Shown: positions 36,521-45,785 of the stretch, in pieces
Layout of the letters: each line of letters starts with the position of its first letter
Position numbering within the stretch: the stretch's first letter is position 1
DNA from: Cereibacter sphaeroides
Lineage (GTDB): Bacteria > Pseudomonadota > Alphaproteobacteria > Rhodobacterales > Rhodobacteraceae
Assembly: GCA_003243455.1 (NCBI GenBank)
Contig: QFQS01000001.1
Location: 496,001 to 560,000 of the forward strand
Direction of reading: 5' to 3'
DNA: 64,000 nt
Translations under genes and position numbers: made by a program
Notes under the pieces: generated by a model
Seen by the model: the letters and a program-made list of their open reading frames with translations, nothing else
Told to the model about the DNA's origin: nothing
The model's database searches: none

Positions 36521-38035
36521 TCAGCGCCGCCAGTTGTCTGGCGCCAGAAGGGCGAGAATAGCCAATGTTTCCAATCGCCCCAGAATCATCGCGCCGGCAA
36601 GGATTACCTTGGCCGAGGGACCAAGCAGATCGTAGGACATCGGCGCCTCCGTCGCGACTTCGGCCAGGGGTCCGGTGGTTGAAAGCGCGGCGACGGAAAA
36701 CACCATGGCCACTTCGAATTCAAGCCCCGTCAGCGTCAGCAATGCCATGACCAGCAGGATCGACATGGCAAAGAGCATGAAGAAAATCCAGGCGACATAA
36801 GCCCCCTCTTCACGCAACCGGCGCGCAACCGCGCCATCGCCACCGACCGAATGCGGATCGACGAGACGTTCCAGTTCACGCTCGCCCAGCTTGAACAGGG
36901 CATAAACGCGCAAAAGCTTGACGCCCCCCGCCGTCGTGGCCACGCCGCCGCCGATAATGGCAAGGCCAAGCAGCAACAGGCCAGACGACCCCGGCCCCGC
37001 CCAGCCACGCGCCTCGCCCCAGTCCTGCGAGACGAATCCGGTTGTGGTCAGGAAGGACAGCGTGGTGAACAGCGACCCCCACAGGGCTCGGGCGCCGAGA
37101 ACGGCATTCGAAATCTGGTCATCCTCGAACCGGCCCGTCCAGTGCTGGATCACCTGCAGGATGGGCAGGATGGCCAGACAGGCGACGGCCATCTGCACCT
37201 CGGGATCGCGGTGGATAGGGGTCTGCTGATCCGCCACCTGACGTCCGTAGTAAGCGCGACGGGTTATTCCGAAGGCGAGGAAGAGGAAAATAAAGAATTC
37301 TCCCGGCACACCGGAACTACTGTCCTGCAGGCCGCCAATCGGGGAAATACCGCTGGTCGAAAGCGTGGACATGGCGTGGCACAGCGCCACCAGCCCCTCA
37401 TTGCCCGCCATAAGCAGCAACGCCCACAGCAGCAGCGTCAGCGCGCCGTAGATCGGGAATATCGCCAGTGCATAGCGGGTCACACGCTCGGACGGGTCGG
37501 CGACCCGCGTGATCTGCGCCGCACCCCTTGCAGCCCGGCCGAGAGCACCGCCCGTTACAACCTCGAACCCGCCAAGGTTCAGCGGCGCAAGGATCGAGAT
37601 GGCACTGAGCAGCACGAAAAACCCGCCAAGCCAGCCGACCAGCGCCCGCCAGAGGTGAAGAGAGGGGGCAAGGACGGCAGGATCATCGTAAAGCGTGGCC
37701 CCTGTCGTGGTGAAGGACGAGACCATCTCGAACCACGAATCCAGATAGTTGTCGCCAGACCCTTCGGCAAAAGGGACGGCCAGAAGCGGCGGCAGCAGGA
37801 CATAAGCCAGAACCAGCGCAGCCAGATGGCTGCGCGTCGGGTTGCGGGGACGGTAGTTCGATGTTGCGATGCCGATGATCGCCGCCAGGATCAGGAAGAT
37901 GACCGCGCTGTAGAAGAACGCACGCGCCACGTCCATGTCGCGCAGCGAAAAGGCGTGGGCGGCGGGCAGCAGCATCGACACCGCCGCCGCCACCATCAGG
38001 ATCACCAGGAAGGGCAGTTCAAGAAGGCGGGGCAT
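36521..38035 (-). CDS. trkH: potassium transporter membrane subunit TrkH
   Basis: 504 residues from the ATG at 38033-38035; the upstream extension reads into trkA antisense-like sequence. About ten membrane helices. Selectivity-filter-type glycine segments can be seen (T-T-G-A-T-L-Y near residue 115, S-T-S-G-I, T-T-T-G-F, T-T-G-P at the four pore repeats). TrkH conducts K+ and is gated by TrkA, whose gene lies 10 bp upstream in the same operon. A 157-bp gap follows before hfq, with a T6 run but only a weak stem. Confidence 0.95.
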   Translation of the reverse strand: MPRLLELPFLVILMVAAAVSMLLPAAHAFSLRDMDVARAFFYSAVIFLILAAIIGIATSNYRPRNPTRSHLAALVLAYVLLPPLLAVPFAEGSGDNYLDSWFEMVSSFTTTGATLYDDPAVLAPSLHLWRALVGWLGGFFVLLSAISILAPLNLGGFEVVTGGALGRAARGAAQITRVADPSERVTRYALAIFPIYGALTLLLWALLLMAGNEGLVALCHAMSTLSTSGISPIGGLQDSSSGVPGEFFIFLFLAFGITRRAYYGRQVADQQTPIHRDPEVQMAVACLAILPILQVIQHWTGRFEDDQISNAVLGARALWGSLFTTLSFLTTTGFVSQDWGEARGWAGPGSSGLLLLGLAIIGGGVATTAGGVKLLRVYALFKLGERELERLVDPHSVGGDGAVARRLREEGAYVAWIFFMLFAMSILLVMALLTLTGLEFEVAMVFSVAALSTTGPLAEVATEAPMSYDLLGPSAKVILAGAMILGRLETLAILALLAPDNWRR

Positions 38036-38045
38036 GGCGGGCGCC

Positions 38046-39422
38046 CTAAAAGAAGTCGACCGAGACCTGTAACAGGCGCTCGACCTCGGGAACGTCCCTT
38101 GCCATGGCGAAGATGGCAATCACGTCTCCCTCTTCTATCCTGAGTGTGCCGGTCGGCTTCATCACCTTGTCCCCGCGCTGGATGGCGCCGACAAGTACGC
38201 CCTCGGGAAACTCGATGTCGCGGATCAAACGACCTGAAAGCGGCGAGGTGGACAGAACCTGCGCCTCGATCACCTCGGCCTCGGCATCGCCGATGGAGTA
38301 GATCGCGCGCACACGGCCGTGGCGGACGTGGCGCAGGATCGAGGAAACGGTGGTGGCGCGCGGGTTGATATAGGCGTCGATATCCAGCGCGGCCATCAGC
38401 GGCACCAGCGTGGGATCGTTCACCAGCGCAATGGCCATGGGGCAGCCGGCAGATTTGGCGCGGACCGAGACCAGCATGTTGGTCTTGTCATCATCCGTGA
38501 CGACCAGCACCGCGTCGGCGCGGTCGATATTGGCCTCCATCAGGATGTCGATGTCCATCCCGTCGCCATTCAGAACAATCGTTCGGCTAAGCCGGTCGGC
38601 GGCGCTTTCGGCAGCGCTGCGGCTAAGCTCGATCATCTTGACGCGCACGCGGTCGGTGCGGGTTTCCAGCTCATGCGCGACGGCAAGGCCAACGTTACCG
38701 CCCCCGACAATCACCACCCGCTCTTGCTTCTTGGTGGTCTTGCCGAAAATCTCCAGCGTGCGGTTCACATCCTCCACTTGCGTGAAGACGTAGATCTGGT
38801 CGTCGGCGTAAAGCTCATCATTCGGATCGGGCGCGAACAGGCGTTCTTCGCGGCGGACGCCAACGACGATGGCGCGCAGGGTCGAGAACAGGTCGGACAA
38901 CTGGCGGAGCGGCGTGTTCAGGACGGGGCAATCTTCGTCCAGCGCGATGCCCAGAAGCTGCGCCTTACCGCCCATGAAGCTTTCGGTATCAAAGGCCGCA
39001 GGTGCCGCCAGTCGCTGCAGTGCGGCCTCGGCCACCTCTTTCTCGGGGCTGATGACCACGTCGATGGGCAGGTTGCGGGTGGCGAACAGGTCGCCGTATT
39101 GCGGGTCGAGATACCCTTGTGTGCGCAGACGGGCGATCTTGCGCGGGATCGAGAAAATCGCATGCGCCACCTCGCAGGTGACCATGTTGACTTCATCGGA
39201 ATGGGTCGCTGCAATGATCATGTCGGCATCGCGGGCGCCGGCGCGCTCCAGCACCTCGGGGTGTGAGGCAAAGCCCGTAACCCCTTTTACATCAAGCGTA
39301 TCTGTCGCCCGGCGCACGAGTTCGGCGTTGTTATCGACAACGGTGACTTCGTTCCGCTCTCCCGACAGGTGGCGCGCGATCTGCCAGCCGACCTGACCTG
39401 CCCCGCAGATGATGACCTTCAT
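38046..39422 (-). CDS. trkA: Trk system NAD-binding subunit TrkA
   Basis: 458 residues with two tandem RCK units. Each begins with a Rossmann motif: G-A-G-Q-V-G-W-Q-I-A-R-H at 7-18 and G-G-G-N-V-G-L-A-V-A-H-E near 240. RCK-C subdomains follow each. Binding of NADH or ATP/ADP controls the TrkH pore at the cytosolic face. The position after ntrX matches the conserved alphaproteobacterial order. The 83-bp gap to ntrX contains an 8-bp inverted repeat (39447-39454 with 39469-39476). Confidence 0.97.
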   Translation of the reverse strand: MKVIICGAGQVGWQIARHLSGERNEVTVVDNNAELVRRATDTLDVKGVTGFASHPEVLERAGARDADMIIAATHSDEVNMVTCEVAHAIFSIPRKIARLRTQGYLDPQYGDLFATRNLPIDVVISPEKEVAEAALQRLAAPAAFDTESFMGGKAQLLGIALDEDCPVLNTPLRQLSDLFSTLRAIVVGVRREERLFAPDPNDELYADDQIYVFTQVEDVNRTLEIFGKTTKKQERVVIVGGGNVGLAVAHELETRTDRVRVKMIELSRSAAESAADRLSRTIVLNGDGMDIDILMEANIDRADAVLVVTDDDKTNMLVSVRAKSAGCPMAIALVNDPTLVPLMAALDIDAYINPRATTVSSILRHVRHGRVRAIYSIGDAEAEVIEAQVLSTSPLSGRLIRDIEFPEGVLVGAIQRGDKVMKPTGTLRIEEGDVIAIFAMARDVPEVERLLQVSVDFF

Positions 39423-39446
39423 GCCGCTGTTCCCAAAGGGCTGCCG

Positions 39447-39476
39447 CCCCTTGCTTCGCAGATGACCCGCAAGGGG
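39447..39476 (-). repeat. inverted repeat between ntrX and trkA
   Basis: CCCCTTGC (39447-39454) and GCAAGGGG (39469-39476) pair perfectly across a 14-nt loop in the ntrX-trkA gap. No T-run follows on the minus strand, so termination is doubtful; it could attenuate or protect message ends. Confidence 0.4.
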
Positions 39477-39505
39477 TCAATGCACCAGATTTCGCCCGGA
39501 CGGGA

Positions 39506-40927
39506 TCACTCGTCCAACGCCTCTTCTTCCTCGTCGTCCTCCAGATGGGCGATCCGTCCGCCCGCCTTTGACGTCGTGACCACGCCCAGCGACTTCAGCT
39601 TGCGATGCAGGGCCGAGCGTTCCATGCCGACAAAGCTTGCCGTGCGGCTGATATTGCCGCCGAAGCGGTTGATCTGGGTCAGCAGATACTCGCGCTCGAA
39701 CAATTCGCGCGCCTCGCGCAGGGGCAGCGTGGCAAGCGCCCCACCAAGAACGACACGCCCCTCGCCCTCATTCGTCTCATCGCGTCCCGGCAGTTCGCGC
39801 GCCTCGATCGGGCCAGTGCTTTCGCCAAGGATCAGAACGCGTTCCATGACGTTCCTCAACTGTCGGACGTTGCCGGGCCAGTGCATCGTCTGCAGCATCG
39901 CCTCGGCCTCTGATGTCAGGTCGCGCAGCGGCAGGCCCTGGCTGCGGTGGAACATGCCGATGAAATGGCGAGCCAACTCCGGGATATCCTCCCGGCGTTC
40001 CTCAAGCGAAGGCACAGGAATCGGAACCACGTTCAGGCGGTCGTAAAGTTCTTGCCGGAAATGGCCTGCCGCGATTTCCGATTTCAGATCGCGCGTCGTC
40101 GAGGAGATGACGCGAAGGTCTACCCGCACCTTATCGGTCCCGCCTGCCCGCGCGAACTGCTGTTCCACCAGAACGCGCAGGATCTTGGACTGCGTGCCAA
40201 GCGGCATTTCCGCAACCTCGTCAAAGTAGACGACGCCGCCGTGTGCCTGTTCCAGCAGGCCCTGTTCGATTCCCCGCTCGGTGCTTTCACGGCCGAAAAG
40301 CACCTCTTCCATCCGTTCCGGCTCGATAGTTGCCGACGAAACCGAGATGAATGGCCCCGCCGCCCGGTTCGATTGCGCGTGGATGAACCGTGCCGCCATC
40401 TCCTTGCCCGATCCGGCGGGGCCGGTCAGCATCACGCGACCGTTCGACTTGGTCACTTTCTCAAGTTGCGATTTCAAGCCTTTGAAAGAGGTAGAGTTTC
40501 CCAGCATCTCGGCAGAGGTGACCTCCCGCCTCCGCAGATCACTGTTTTCACGCCGCAGGCGCGAGGTTTCCATCGCGCGAGAGACGACGACCATCAGTTG
40601 GTCGATGTTGAAGGGCTTTTCGATGAAGTCGTAGGCACCCTGTTTGATGGCCGCGACCGCAATCTCGATATTGCCGTGGCCCGAGATGATGACCACCGGC
40701 ACATCCGGATTCGACCGTCGCACCGTCTTCAGTATGTCGATCCCGTCCATCCGGCTGTCCTTCAGCCAGATATCCAGGATCATCAGCGCAGGTGCCTCGG
40801 CGTTGATTTCGGCCATACAGGCGTCGGAGGAACCTGCAAGACGCACGGTAAACCCTTCGTCCCGCAGGATATCTCCGATCAACTCCCGAATATCGCGCTC
40901 GTCATCGACAATAAGAATGCTGCTCAT
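39506..40927 (-). CDS. ntrX: nitrogen response regulator NtrX
   Basis: 473 residues: receiver domain (acidic V-D-D-E at 7-10, phospho-acceptor Asp52), AAA+ domain (G-P-A-G-S-G-K-E Walker A; V-V-Y-F-D-E-V Walker B) and a C-terminal Fis-type HTH (G-G-N-I-S-R-T-A-S-F-V-G-M-E-R-S-A-L-H-R-K-L). The stretch after L-F-G-R-E-S reads T-E-R-G-I-E-Q-G in place of the G-A-F-T-G-A loop needed for sigma54 contact, so sigma54-independent action is expected. The Asp- and Glu-rich C-terminus is variable. It pairs with NtrY, whose gene lies about 20 bp upstream. Confidence 0.95.
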   Translation of the reverse strand: MSSILIVDDERDIRELIGDILRDEGFTVRLAGSSDACMAEINAEAPALMILDIWLKDSRMDGIDILKTVRRSNPDVPVVIISGHGNIEIAVAAIKQGAYDFIEKPFNIDQLMVVVSRAMETSRLRRENSDLRRREVTSAEMLGNSTSFKGLKSQLEKVTKSNGRVMLTGPAGSGKEMAARFIHAQSNRAAGPFISVSSATIEPERMEEVLFGRESTERGIEQGLLEQAHGGVVYFDEVAEMPLGTQSKILRVLVEQQFARAGGTDKVRVDLRVISSTTRDLKSEIAAGHFRQELYDRLNVVPIPVPSLEERREDIPELARHFIGMFHRSQGLPLRDLTSEAEAMLQTMHWPGNVRQLRNVMERVLILGESTGPIEARELPGRDETNEGEGRVVLGGALATLPLREARELFEREYLLTQINRFGGNISRTASFVGMERSALHRKLKSLGVVTTSKAGGRIAHLEDDEEEEALDE

Positions 40928-40948
40928 CTCATCCGTCCTTCGGGCCGT

Positions 40949-43204
40949 TCATCCGGCCGCAGTTCGCGTGCTCCGGGACCGCACGGCGCGCGGGCTTCGG
41001 GGCAAGGTGATTTCGGCCATGGCCCCCGCATGGGACTGGCCTTCGAATATCTCGGCATCGTTCAGTGTCAGAGTGCCGCCGTGTTCCTCGATGATCTTCT
41101 TGACGATCGGCAGGCCAAGACCTGTGCCCTTTTCACGGGTCGTCACATAGGGTTCGAACAGGCGCGCACGATCTTCGGGCAGGCCGATACCGTTGTCAGC
41201 AATGCGGATCGTCACGGCATCCGGGCGAGCCTCCATGCTGACCCGCACCTCTGGCACCAGATCGACTGGGGCGCCTTTTTCCTTCAACGTTTCAATGGCC
41301 TCGCCAGCGTTCTTGATCAGATTGGTCAGTGCCTGCGAAATCATCGTCGCATCCACCTCCAGCGTCAGCGGTCCGGGCGGCAGGTCGGCAGTCATCTTGA
41401 CATCGGGCTGACCGCTTTCCTGAAGGACAACGGCATCGCGGATGATACGCACCAGATCCTCTTCCCGGCGGTCGGGTTCGGGCATCCGGGCGAATTTGGA
41501 GAATTCATCCACGATCCGGCGCAAGTCGTTGGTCTGGCGGACTATGACATCGGTATATTGGTCCAGATCCTCGGCCTGATCGCCGACAAGGCTGCTGAAC
41601 TTGCGCTTGATGCGTTCGGCGGAAAGCTGGATCGGGGTCAGCGGGTTCTTGATCTCATGCGCGATGCGGCGGGCGACGTCGCCCCAGGCGGCCATCCTCT
41701 GCGCGCTGACAAGGTCGGTCACATCATCAAAGGCAACCACGTAGCCCTCGGCATTGCCGTCCTCATTGCGCCTCACGCTCATGCGGACCAACAGGTTTTC
41801 CAGCTTGCCGCGCCGTGACAGGCGCACCTCTTCCTGCACCGCGCCGCCCTCATCGCGCAGGCGGGCGAACAGCGGGGCGAATTCGGGAACGGCTTGTTCA
41901 AGCGTCGATGGCGCGCGGCCATCCGCGAAATCCAGCAGACGCGAGGCGGCACGGTTGATGAAATCGACGCGCCCCTCGGCATCCAGGCCGATCACGCCTG
42001 CGGTCACGTTGGACAGGACCGAATCGAACAGGCGGCGGCGCAGTTCGGTCTGTTCGTGGCCTTCGATCAGCGCCTCACGCTGACCCTTCAACTGACGCGT
42101 CATCTGGTTGAACAGGCGGCCAAGCATGGCGATTTCGTCATCGCCCTCTTCCTCTTGCACCTGCACGTCAAGATCGCCCGCGCCAACACGCTGCGCCGCA
42201 CCGGCAAGGCGGCCGACGGGACGCGAGAGCCGCTCGGCGAACCAGAGGCCCAGCCAGACGGAAGCCAGTATAAGAATGATCGCGAAGCCAAGGTAAAGAA
42301 GAGCAAATTCGAACAGAAGGCGACCGCGTTCGTTCTCAAGCTGATGATAGAACCGGACCGTTTCTCGCGTCTCGTCCAGCAATCCCAGCAGCGAGCCATC
42401 AACCGTTCGGGTCACCTGCAAAAGCCGGTCGGAAAAGGCATCCAGTCGCACCAGCGCGCGGAATTCGTTATTCGCCCAATCCTCGATGACGACGGTTTCG
42501 CCTTTGTTGGCCTGCGCAATCTGCGCGGCGGTCGGACGTTCGTAGTCGAACAGGTAGGAGTTTTCGCCCCTGGCCTGAATTTCGCCGGTGCTGTCTATCA
42601 CATAGGCTTCGCGCAGACCGCGCTGGATCTGCGGCTGTGCCTGGCTCAGCATCTGGCGCAAATCGCCATCGCCGATAAAGACATTGGCCTGACGTGCAAG
42701 ATTAAGATATCCAGCCAAGGCTTCAGCATCCTTGGTCAATCCCTCGCGATGTTCACTGCGGTAGGCCTCTGCGGCGGTAAGGGATGAGCCGACCACTTCG
42801 CGCACGCGGTCAGAAAACCAGCCCTCAAGACCCACGTTTACCGTCAGCACCGCGAAAACCGCGACAAGAACGGTGGGAATCAGGGCAATCAACGCAAAGA
42901 CGCCGGTAAGTCGCAGGTGCAGACGCGATCCGGCGGAACGTGCGCGCCGCGCCGCGACCATGCGGGCGATACGGGCGAACACCATCGTCGCGACGACAAG
43001 GATGTAGATAAGGTCCGAAAGCAGCACGAGGCGCAGGGCCGGTGAGCTTGCGCCCTGATTGAACGGACCGAGCGTCAAAAACGTGGTCATCGCCAGAACC
43101 GGGCCCAGAATCACCAGCCCGAAGGTGCCCCATGTCTGGAAACGCCGCTGCTTGCGCAGCCTGTTCAACCGAAGCCAGGTGTTGCCCTGCGCCGCCCGTT
43201 GCAC
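40949..43204 (-). CDS. ntrY: sensor histidine kinase NtrY
   Basis: 751 residues. The N-terminal membrane region (about 30-340) has several helices and a periplasmic or extracellular sensor loop between them. A HAMP segment follows (L-S-R-P-V-G-R-L-A-G-A-A-Q-R-V), then a PAS domain (V-I-G-L-D-A-E-G-R-V-D-F-I-N), the HisKA box R-I-A-H-E-I-K-N-P-L-T-P-I-Q with the phospho-His, and the ATPase with N-L-I-K-N-A-G-E-A and G-T-G-L-G-L-P-I-V-K-K-I-I-E-E-H. NtrYX links nitrogen and in some species redox or envelope signals. It lies about 100 bp after ntrC, a gap with three inverted repeats. Confidence 0.97.
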   Translation of the reverse strand: MQRAAQGNTWLRLNRLRKQRRFQTWGTFGLVILGPVLAMTTFLTLGPFNQGASSPALRLVLLSDLIYILVVATMVFARIARMVAARRARSAGSRLHLRLTGVFALIALIPTVLVAVFAVLTVNVGLEGWFSDRVREVVGSSLTAAEAYRSEHREGLTKDAEALAGYLNLARQANVFIGDGDLRQMLSQAQPQIQRGLREAYVIDSTGEIQARGENSYLFDYERPTAAQIAQANKGETVVIEDWANNEFRALVRLDAFSDRLLQVTRTVDGSLLGLLDETRETVRFYHQLENERGRLLFEFALLYLGFAIILILASVWLGLWFAERLSRPVGRLAGAAQRVGAGDLDVQVQEEEGDDEIAMLGRLFNQMTRQLKGQREALIEGHEQTELRRRLFDSVLSNVTAGVIGLDAEGRVDFINRAASRLLDFADGRAPSTLEQAVPEFAPLFARLRDEGGAVQEEVRLSRRGKLENLLVRMSVRRNEDGNAEGYVVAFDDVTDLVSAQRMAAWGDVARRIAHEIKNPLTPIQLSAERIKRKFSSLVGDQAEDLDQYTDVIVRQTNDLRRIVDEFSKFARMPEPDRREEDLVRIIRDAVVLQESGQPDVKMTADLPPGPLTLEVDATMISQALTNLIKNAGEAIETLKEKGAPVDLVPEVRVSMEARPDAVTIRIADNGIGLPEDRARLFEPYVTTREKGTGLGLPIVKKIIEEHGGTLTLNDAEIFEGQSHAGAMAEITLPRSPRAVRSRSTRTAAG

Positions 43205-43242
43205 CGGAGATGCCCTTTATCGTGGGCCGTGAATCGACCCTG

Positions 43243-43300
43243 CCGCCATATATGGTGGCCTTCTGCCGGCTGACGCCGGCGTGCCACGCTTCATGTGGCG
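43243..43300. repeat. three tandem inverted repeats in the ntrC-ntrY gap
   Basis: Consecutive palindromes fill the gap: GCCGCCAT/ATATGGTGGC (43243-43260, one G-U type mismatch), GCCGGC-TGAC-GCCGGC (43266-43281), and GCCAC-N7-GTGGC (43284-43300). On the minus strand they follow the ntrC stop and precede ntrY. They may end ntrBC transcription or regulate ntrYX; the roles are inference. Confidence 0.55.
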
Positions 43301-43303
43301 GTT

Positions 43304-44668
43304 TTACATCAGCTTGCGGCGGCGTGTCACGCGAATATCAAGGTCGGTGATCTTCTTGCGCAGGGTATTGCGGTTAATGCCAAGAAGATCGGCGCATTTC
43401 GCCTGATTTCCCGCGGTCGCGTCCAGCGCGATCTCGATCAGCGGCAGTTCGACCTCGCGCAGGATGCGCTGATAGACGCCTGCGGGGGGCAGCGCGCCGC
43501 CGTGCAGGTCGAAATAGCGTTTCAGATGCTTCGCGACCGAGGCCGACAGCTTTTCACCCTCGCCGCCGCCTTTCAGCGGCTCCATCGCGGGCTGGTTGCC
43601 AAGGACGGTCTCGACTTCGGTCCGGCTGATTTCCGCCTCGGCAGAGGTGACCATCAGGCGGCGCAGGGTGTTTTCCAGTTGGCGCACGTTGCCCGGCCAG
43701 GAATAGGCGCGGACCAACTCGCGCGCCTCGGGCGCAAGGCGGCGGATGGCGGCGAAATCGCGCTCGCCCTTGGCGAGGAAATGCTCGGCGAGAAGAGGGA
43801 TGTCATCGACCCGCTCGCGCACAGCGGGGACGTGCAGGGTCACGCCGCCAAGGCGATAGAACAGATCCTGTCGGAAATCGCCCGCCTCCATCCTCTGACC
43901 GAGGTCGGCCTGCGATGTCGCCATGATCCGCGGCGCCTGATCGCCCAGCATGTCCAGCATCCGCACGATGCGGGCCTGAGCGTCGTCGTCGTAGTCCGCG
44001 ACCTCATCGAACACGAGGCTGCCGCCACGCACTTTGGCAAGCAACGTCGCGGGGCCGTCTACGCCACCCAGATCGGCAGCCTGGGCCACGACGAAGGGCA
44101 AAGTGCGGCGGTCGGAGAAATCGTGAATCGCGCGCGCGATCAGTGACTTGCCGGTGCCACTTTCACCAGTGATCAGCACGGCAAGATCGGTGTTCATCAC
44201 CCGGGCGACCAGTCGGTACAGCGCCTGCATTGCGGGCGTCCGACCGACCAATGGCAAATCGTCGCCGGTTTCCCGCGGCTCCACCCGCCGCGCCACGGCA
44301 CGGCGTTTCTGATCCAGCGCGCGGGCCGAGCGTTTCATCAGGTCGGGCAGATCGAAAGGCTTCGGCAGATAGTCATAGGCCTCGGCCTCCGCCGCCTGGA
44401 TAGCGGTCATGATCGTGTTCTGCGCCGAAATCACGATGACCGGCAGGCCGGGGCGCATCTTGCCGATGCGGGGCAGCGCCTCCAGCCCGTTGCCGTCGGG
44501 CATGATCACGTCGGAAATGACCAGATCGCCCTTCCCTTCCTCGACCCAGCGCATCAGCGTCATCAGCGAGGACGTCGCATGCACCTTGCAGCCAGCGCGG
44601 GTCAGCGCCTGGGTCAGAACCGTGCGGATCGTGCGGTCGTCGTCCGCAACCAGAACTGTGCCATCCAT
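43304..44668 (-). CDS. ntrC: nitrogen response regulator NtrC (sigma54-loop-less type)
   Basis: 454 residues: receiver (acidic V-A-D-D-D; phospho-acceptor Asp53 in I-S-D-V-I-M-P-D), AAA+ (G-E-S-G-T-G-K-S Walker A; S-L-V-F-D-E-V Walker B), and a C-terminal Fis-type HTH (A-G-N-Q-A-K-C-A-D-L-L-G-I-N-R-N-T-L-R-K-K). The AAA+ region is compressed after P-F-V-V-A-Q-A-A-D, and the G-A-F-T-G-A loop is absent. This agrees with the established Rhodobacter capsulatus NtrC, which activates sigma70 promoters. It controls ammonium assimilation and nitrogen scavenging. It follows ntrB by 25 bp. Confidence 0.97.
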   Translation of the reverse strand: MDGTVLVADDDRTIRTVLTQALTRAGCKVHATSSLMTLMRWVEEGKGDLVISDVIMPDGNGLEALPRIGKMRPGLPVIVISAQNTIMTAIQAAEAEAYDYLPKPFDLPDLMKRSARALDQKRRAVARRVEPRETGDDLPLVGRTPAMQALYRLVARVMNTDLAVLITGESGTGKSLIARAIHDFSDRRTLPFVVAQAADLGGVDGPATLLAKVRGGSLVFDEVADYDDDAQARIVRMLDMLGDQAPRIMATSQADLGQRMEAGDFRQDLFYRLGGVTLHVPAVRERVDDIPLLAEHFLAKGERDFAAIRRLAPEARELVRAYSWPGNVRQLENTLRRLMVTSAEAEISRTEVETVLGNQPAMEPLKGGGEGEKLSASVAKHLKRYFDLHGGALPPAGVYQRILREVELPLIEIALDATAGNQAKCADLLGINRNTLRKKITDLDIRVTRRRKLM

Positions 44669-44693
44669 CGTGCTCTGTCTCCTGCTCTTGAGT

Positions 44694-45785
44694 TTATGTC
44701 GCGTCTTTCGGCGCGACGGGCAGCGAAACGCGGAAAACGGTGCGTCCGGGCACCGAGTCCACCGCGATCCATCCGCCGTGGTCGGAAATGATCTTTGACA
44801 CGAGCGCCAAACCCAGCCCCGTGCCGTTCTCGCGCCCGCTTACGAAGGGCTCGAATATATCGCTGGCGATGCCTGCCGGGATGCCGGGGCCATCGTCGAT
44901 GATCTCGACCTGCAGCGGCAGCGCCTTGCCCGGCCCGTCCTTGCGGCGCAGGCGCAGCGACAGGTCGTAGAAGGTGCGCAGGCGGATCGTGCCGCCGCCC
45001 TTGGGGCCTGCAGCCTCGGACGCGTTCTTGATCAGGTTCAGGAACACCTGCATCAACTGGTCGGGGTCGGCCATCGTCAGGGGCAGCGACGGGTCATAGT
45101 TCTCGATGATCGTCATGTTCGCGGCGAAACCGACCAGCGCTGATTTGCGCGCGCGATCAAGGGCGTCGTGGATGTTTGTGGGACGGGTATCCGGCGGGCG
45201 CAGGTTGCCGAATTGCTCGACTTGCTCCAGCAGTTTCACGATGCGGCGGCTTTCCTCGACGATCAGGTCGGTCAACTCCCGATCCTCGGAGCTGAGGCCC
45301 ATGGACAGGAGCTGAGCCGCGCCGGTGATGCCCGCGAGCGGGTTCTTGATCTCATGCGCCAGCATCTCGGCCATGCCGATTGCAGACTTGGCCGAGGTCG
45401 TCACACTCATCGCCCGGCCTAGACGGTCGGCAATGTCGCGGGGCGAGATCAGCAGCAGCACGAAATCCGGATTGTCGTGCATCGGCGCGATCTGGATGTT
45501 GCACTGCACCGGGGGGCGTTCACCGGTGGTCACATCCACATCGTTGATGAAGAGCGGCGACTGGTTGGCGCGGGCGCGTTCCAGCGCCTCATCCATCGGG
45601 GCGTCGATATGCAGGCGATCGAAGGCCGGGCTGCCCATCAGGGCCTTGGCCGAGATGTTGAAGAAGTTCTCCGCCGCAGGATTGACCTCAACGAACCTGC
45701 CTCTGGCATCAATCAGGAAGGCGGGAACGGGCAGCGAGGCCCAGATCACCCCCGGAACAGGATATGGGGAGCGATAGGTGTTCAT
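44694..45785 (-). CDS. ntrB: nitrogen sensor kinase NtrB
   Basis: 363 residues, soluble. An N-terminal PAS domain (P-A-F-L-I-D-A-R-G-R-F-V-E-V-N-P-A-A) is followed by HisKA with A-H-E-I-K-N-P-L-A-G-I and a catalytic domain with N-L-I-K-N-A-S-E-A, D-D-G-P-G-I-P and G-T-G-L-G-L-A-L-V-S-K-I-I. NtrB switches between kinase and phosphatase on NtrC under control of PII (GlnB). The start overlaps the dusB stop by 4 bp, so it is coupled to dusB. Confidence 0.97.
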   Translation of the reverse strand: MNTYRSPYPVPGVIWASLPVPAFLIDARGRFVEVNPAAENFFNISAKALMGSPAFDRLHIDAPMDEALERARANQSPLFINDVDVTTGERPPVQCNIQIAPMHDNPDFVLLLISPRDIADRLGRAMSVTTSAKSAIGMAEMLAHEIKNPLAGITGAAQLLSMGLSSEDRELTDLIVEESRRIVKLLEQVEQFGNLRPPDTRPTNIHDALDRARKSALVGFAANMTIIENYDPSLPLTMADPDQLMQVFLNLIKNASEAAGPKGGGTIRLRTFYDLSLRLRRKDGPGKALPLQVEIIDDGPGIPAGIASDIFEPFVSGRENGTGLGLALVSKIISDHGGWIAVDSVPGRTVFRVSLPVAPKDAT

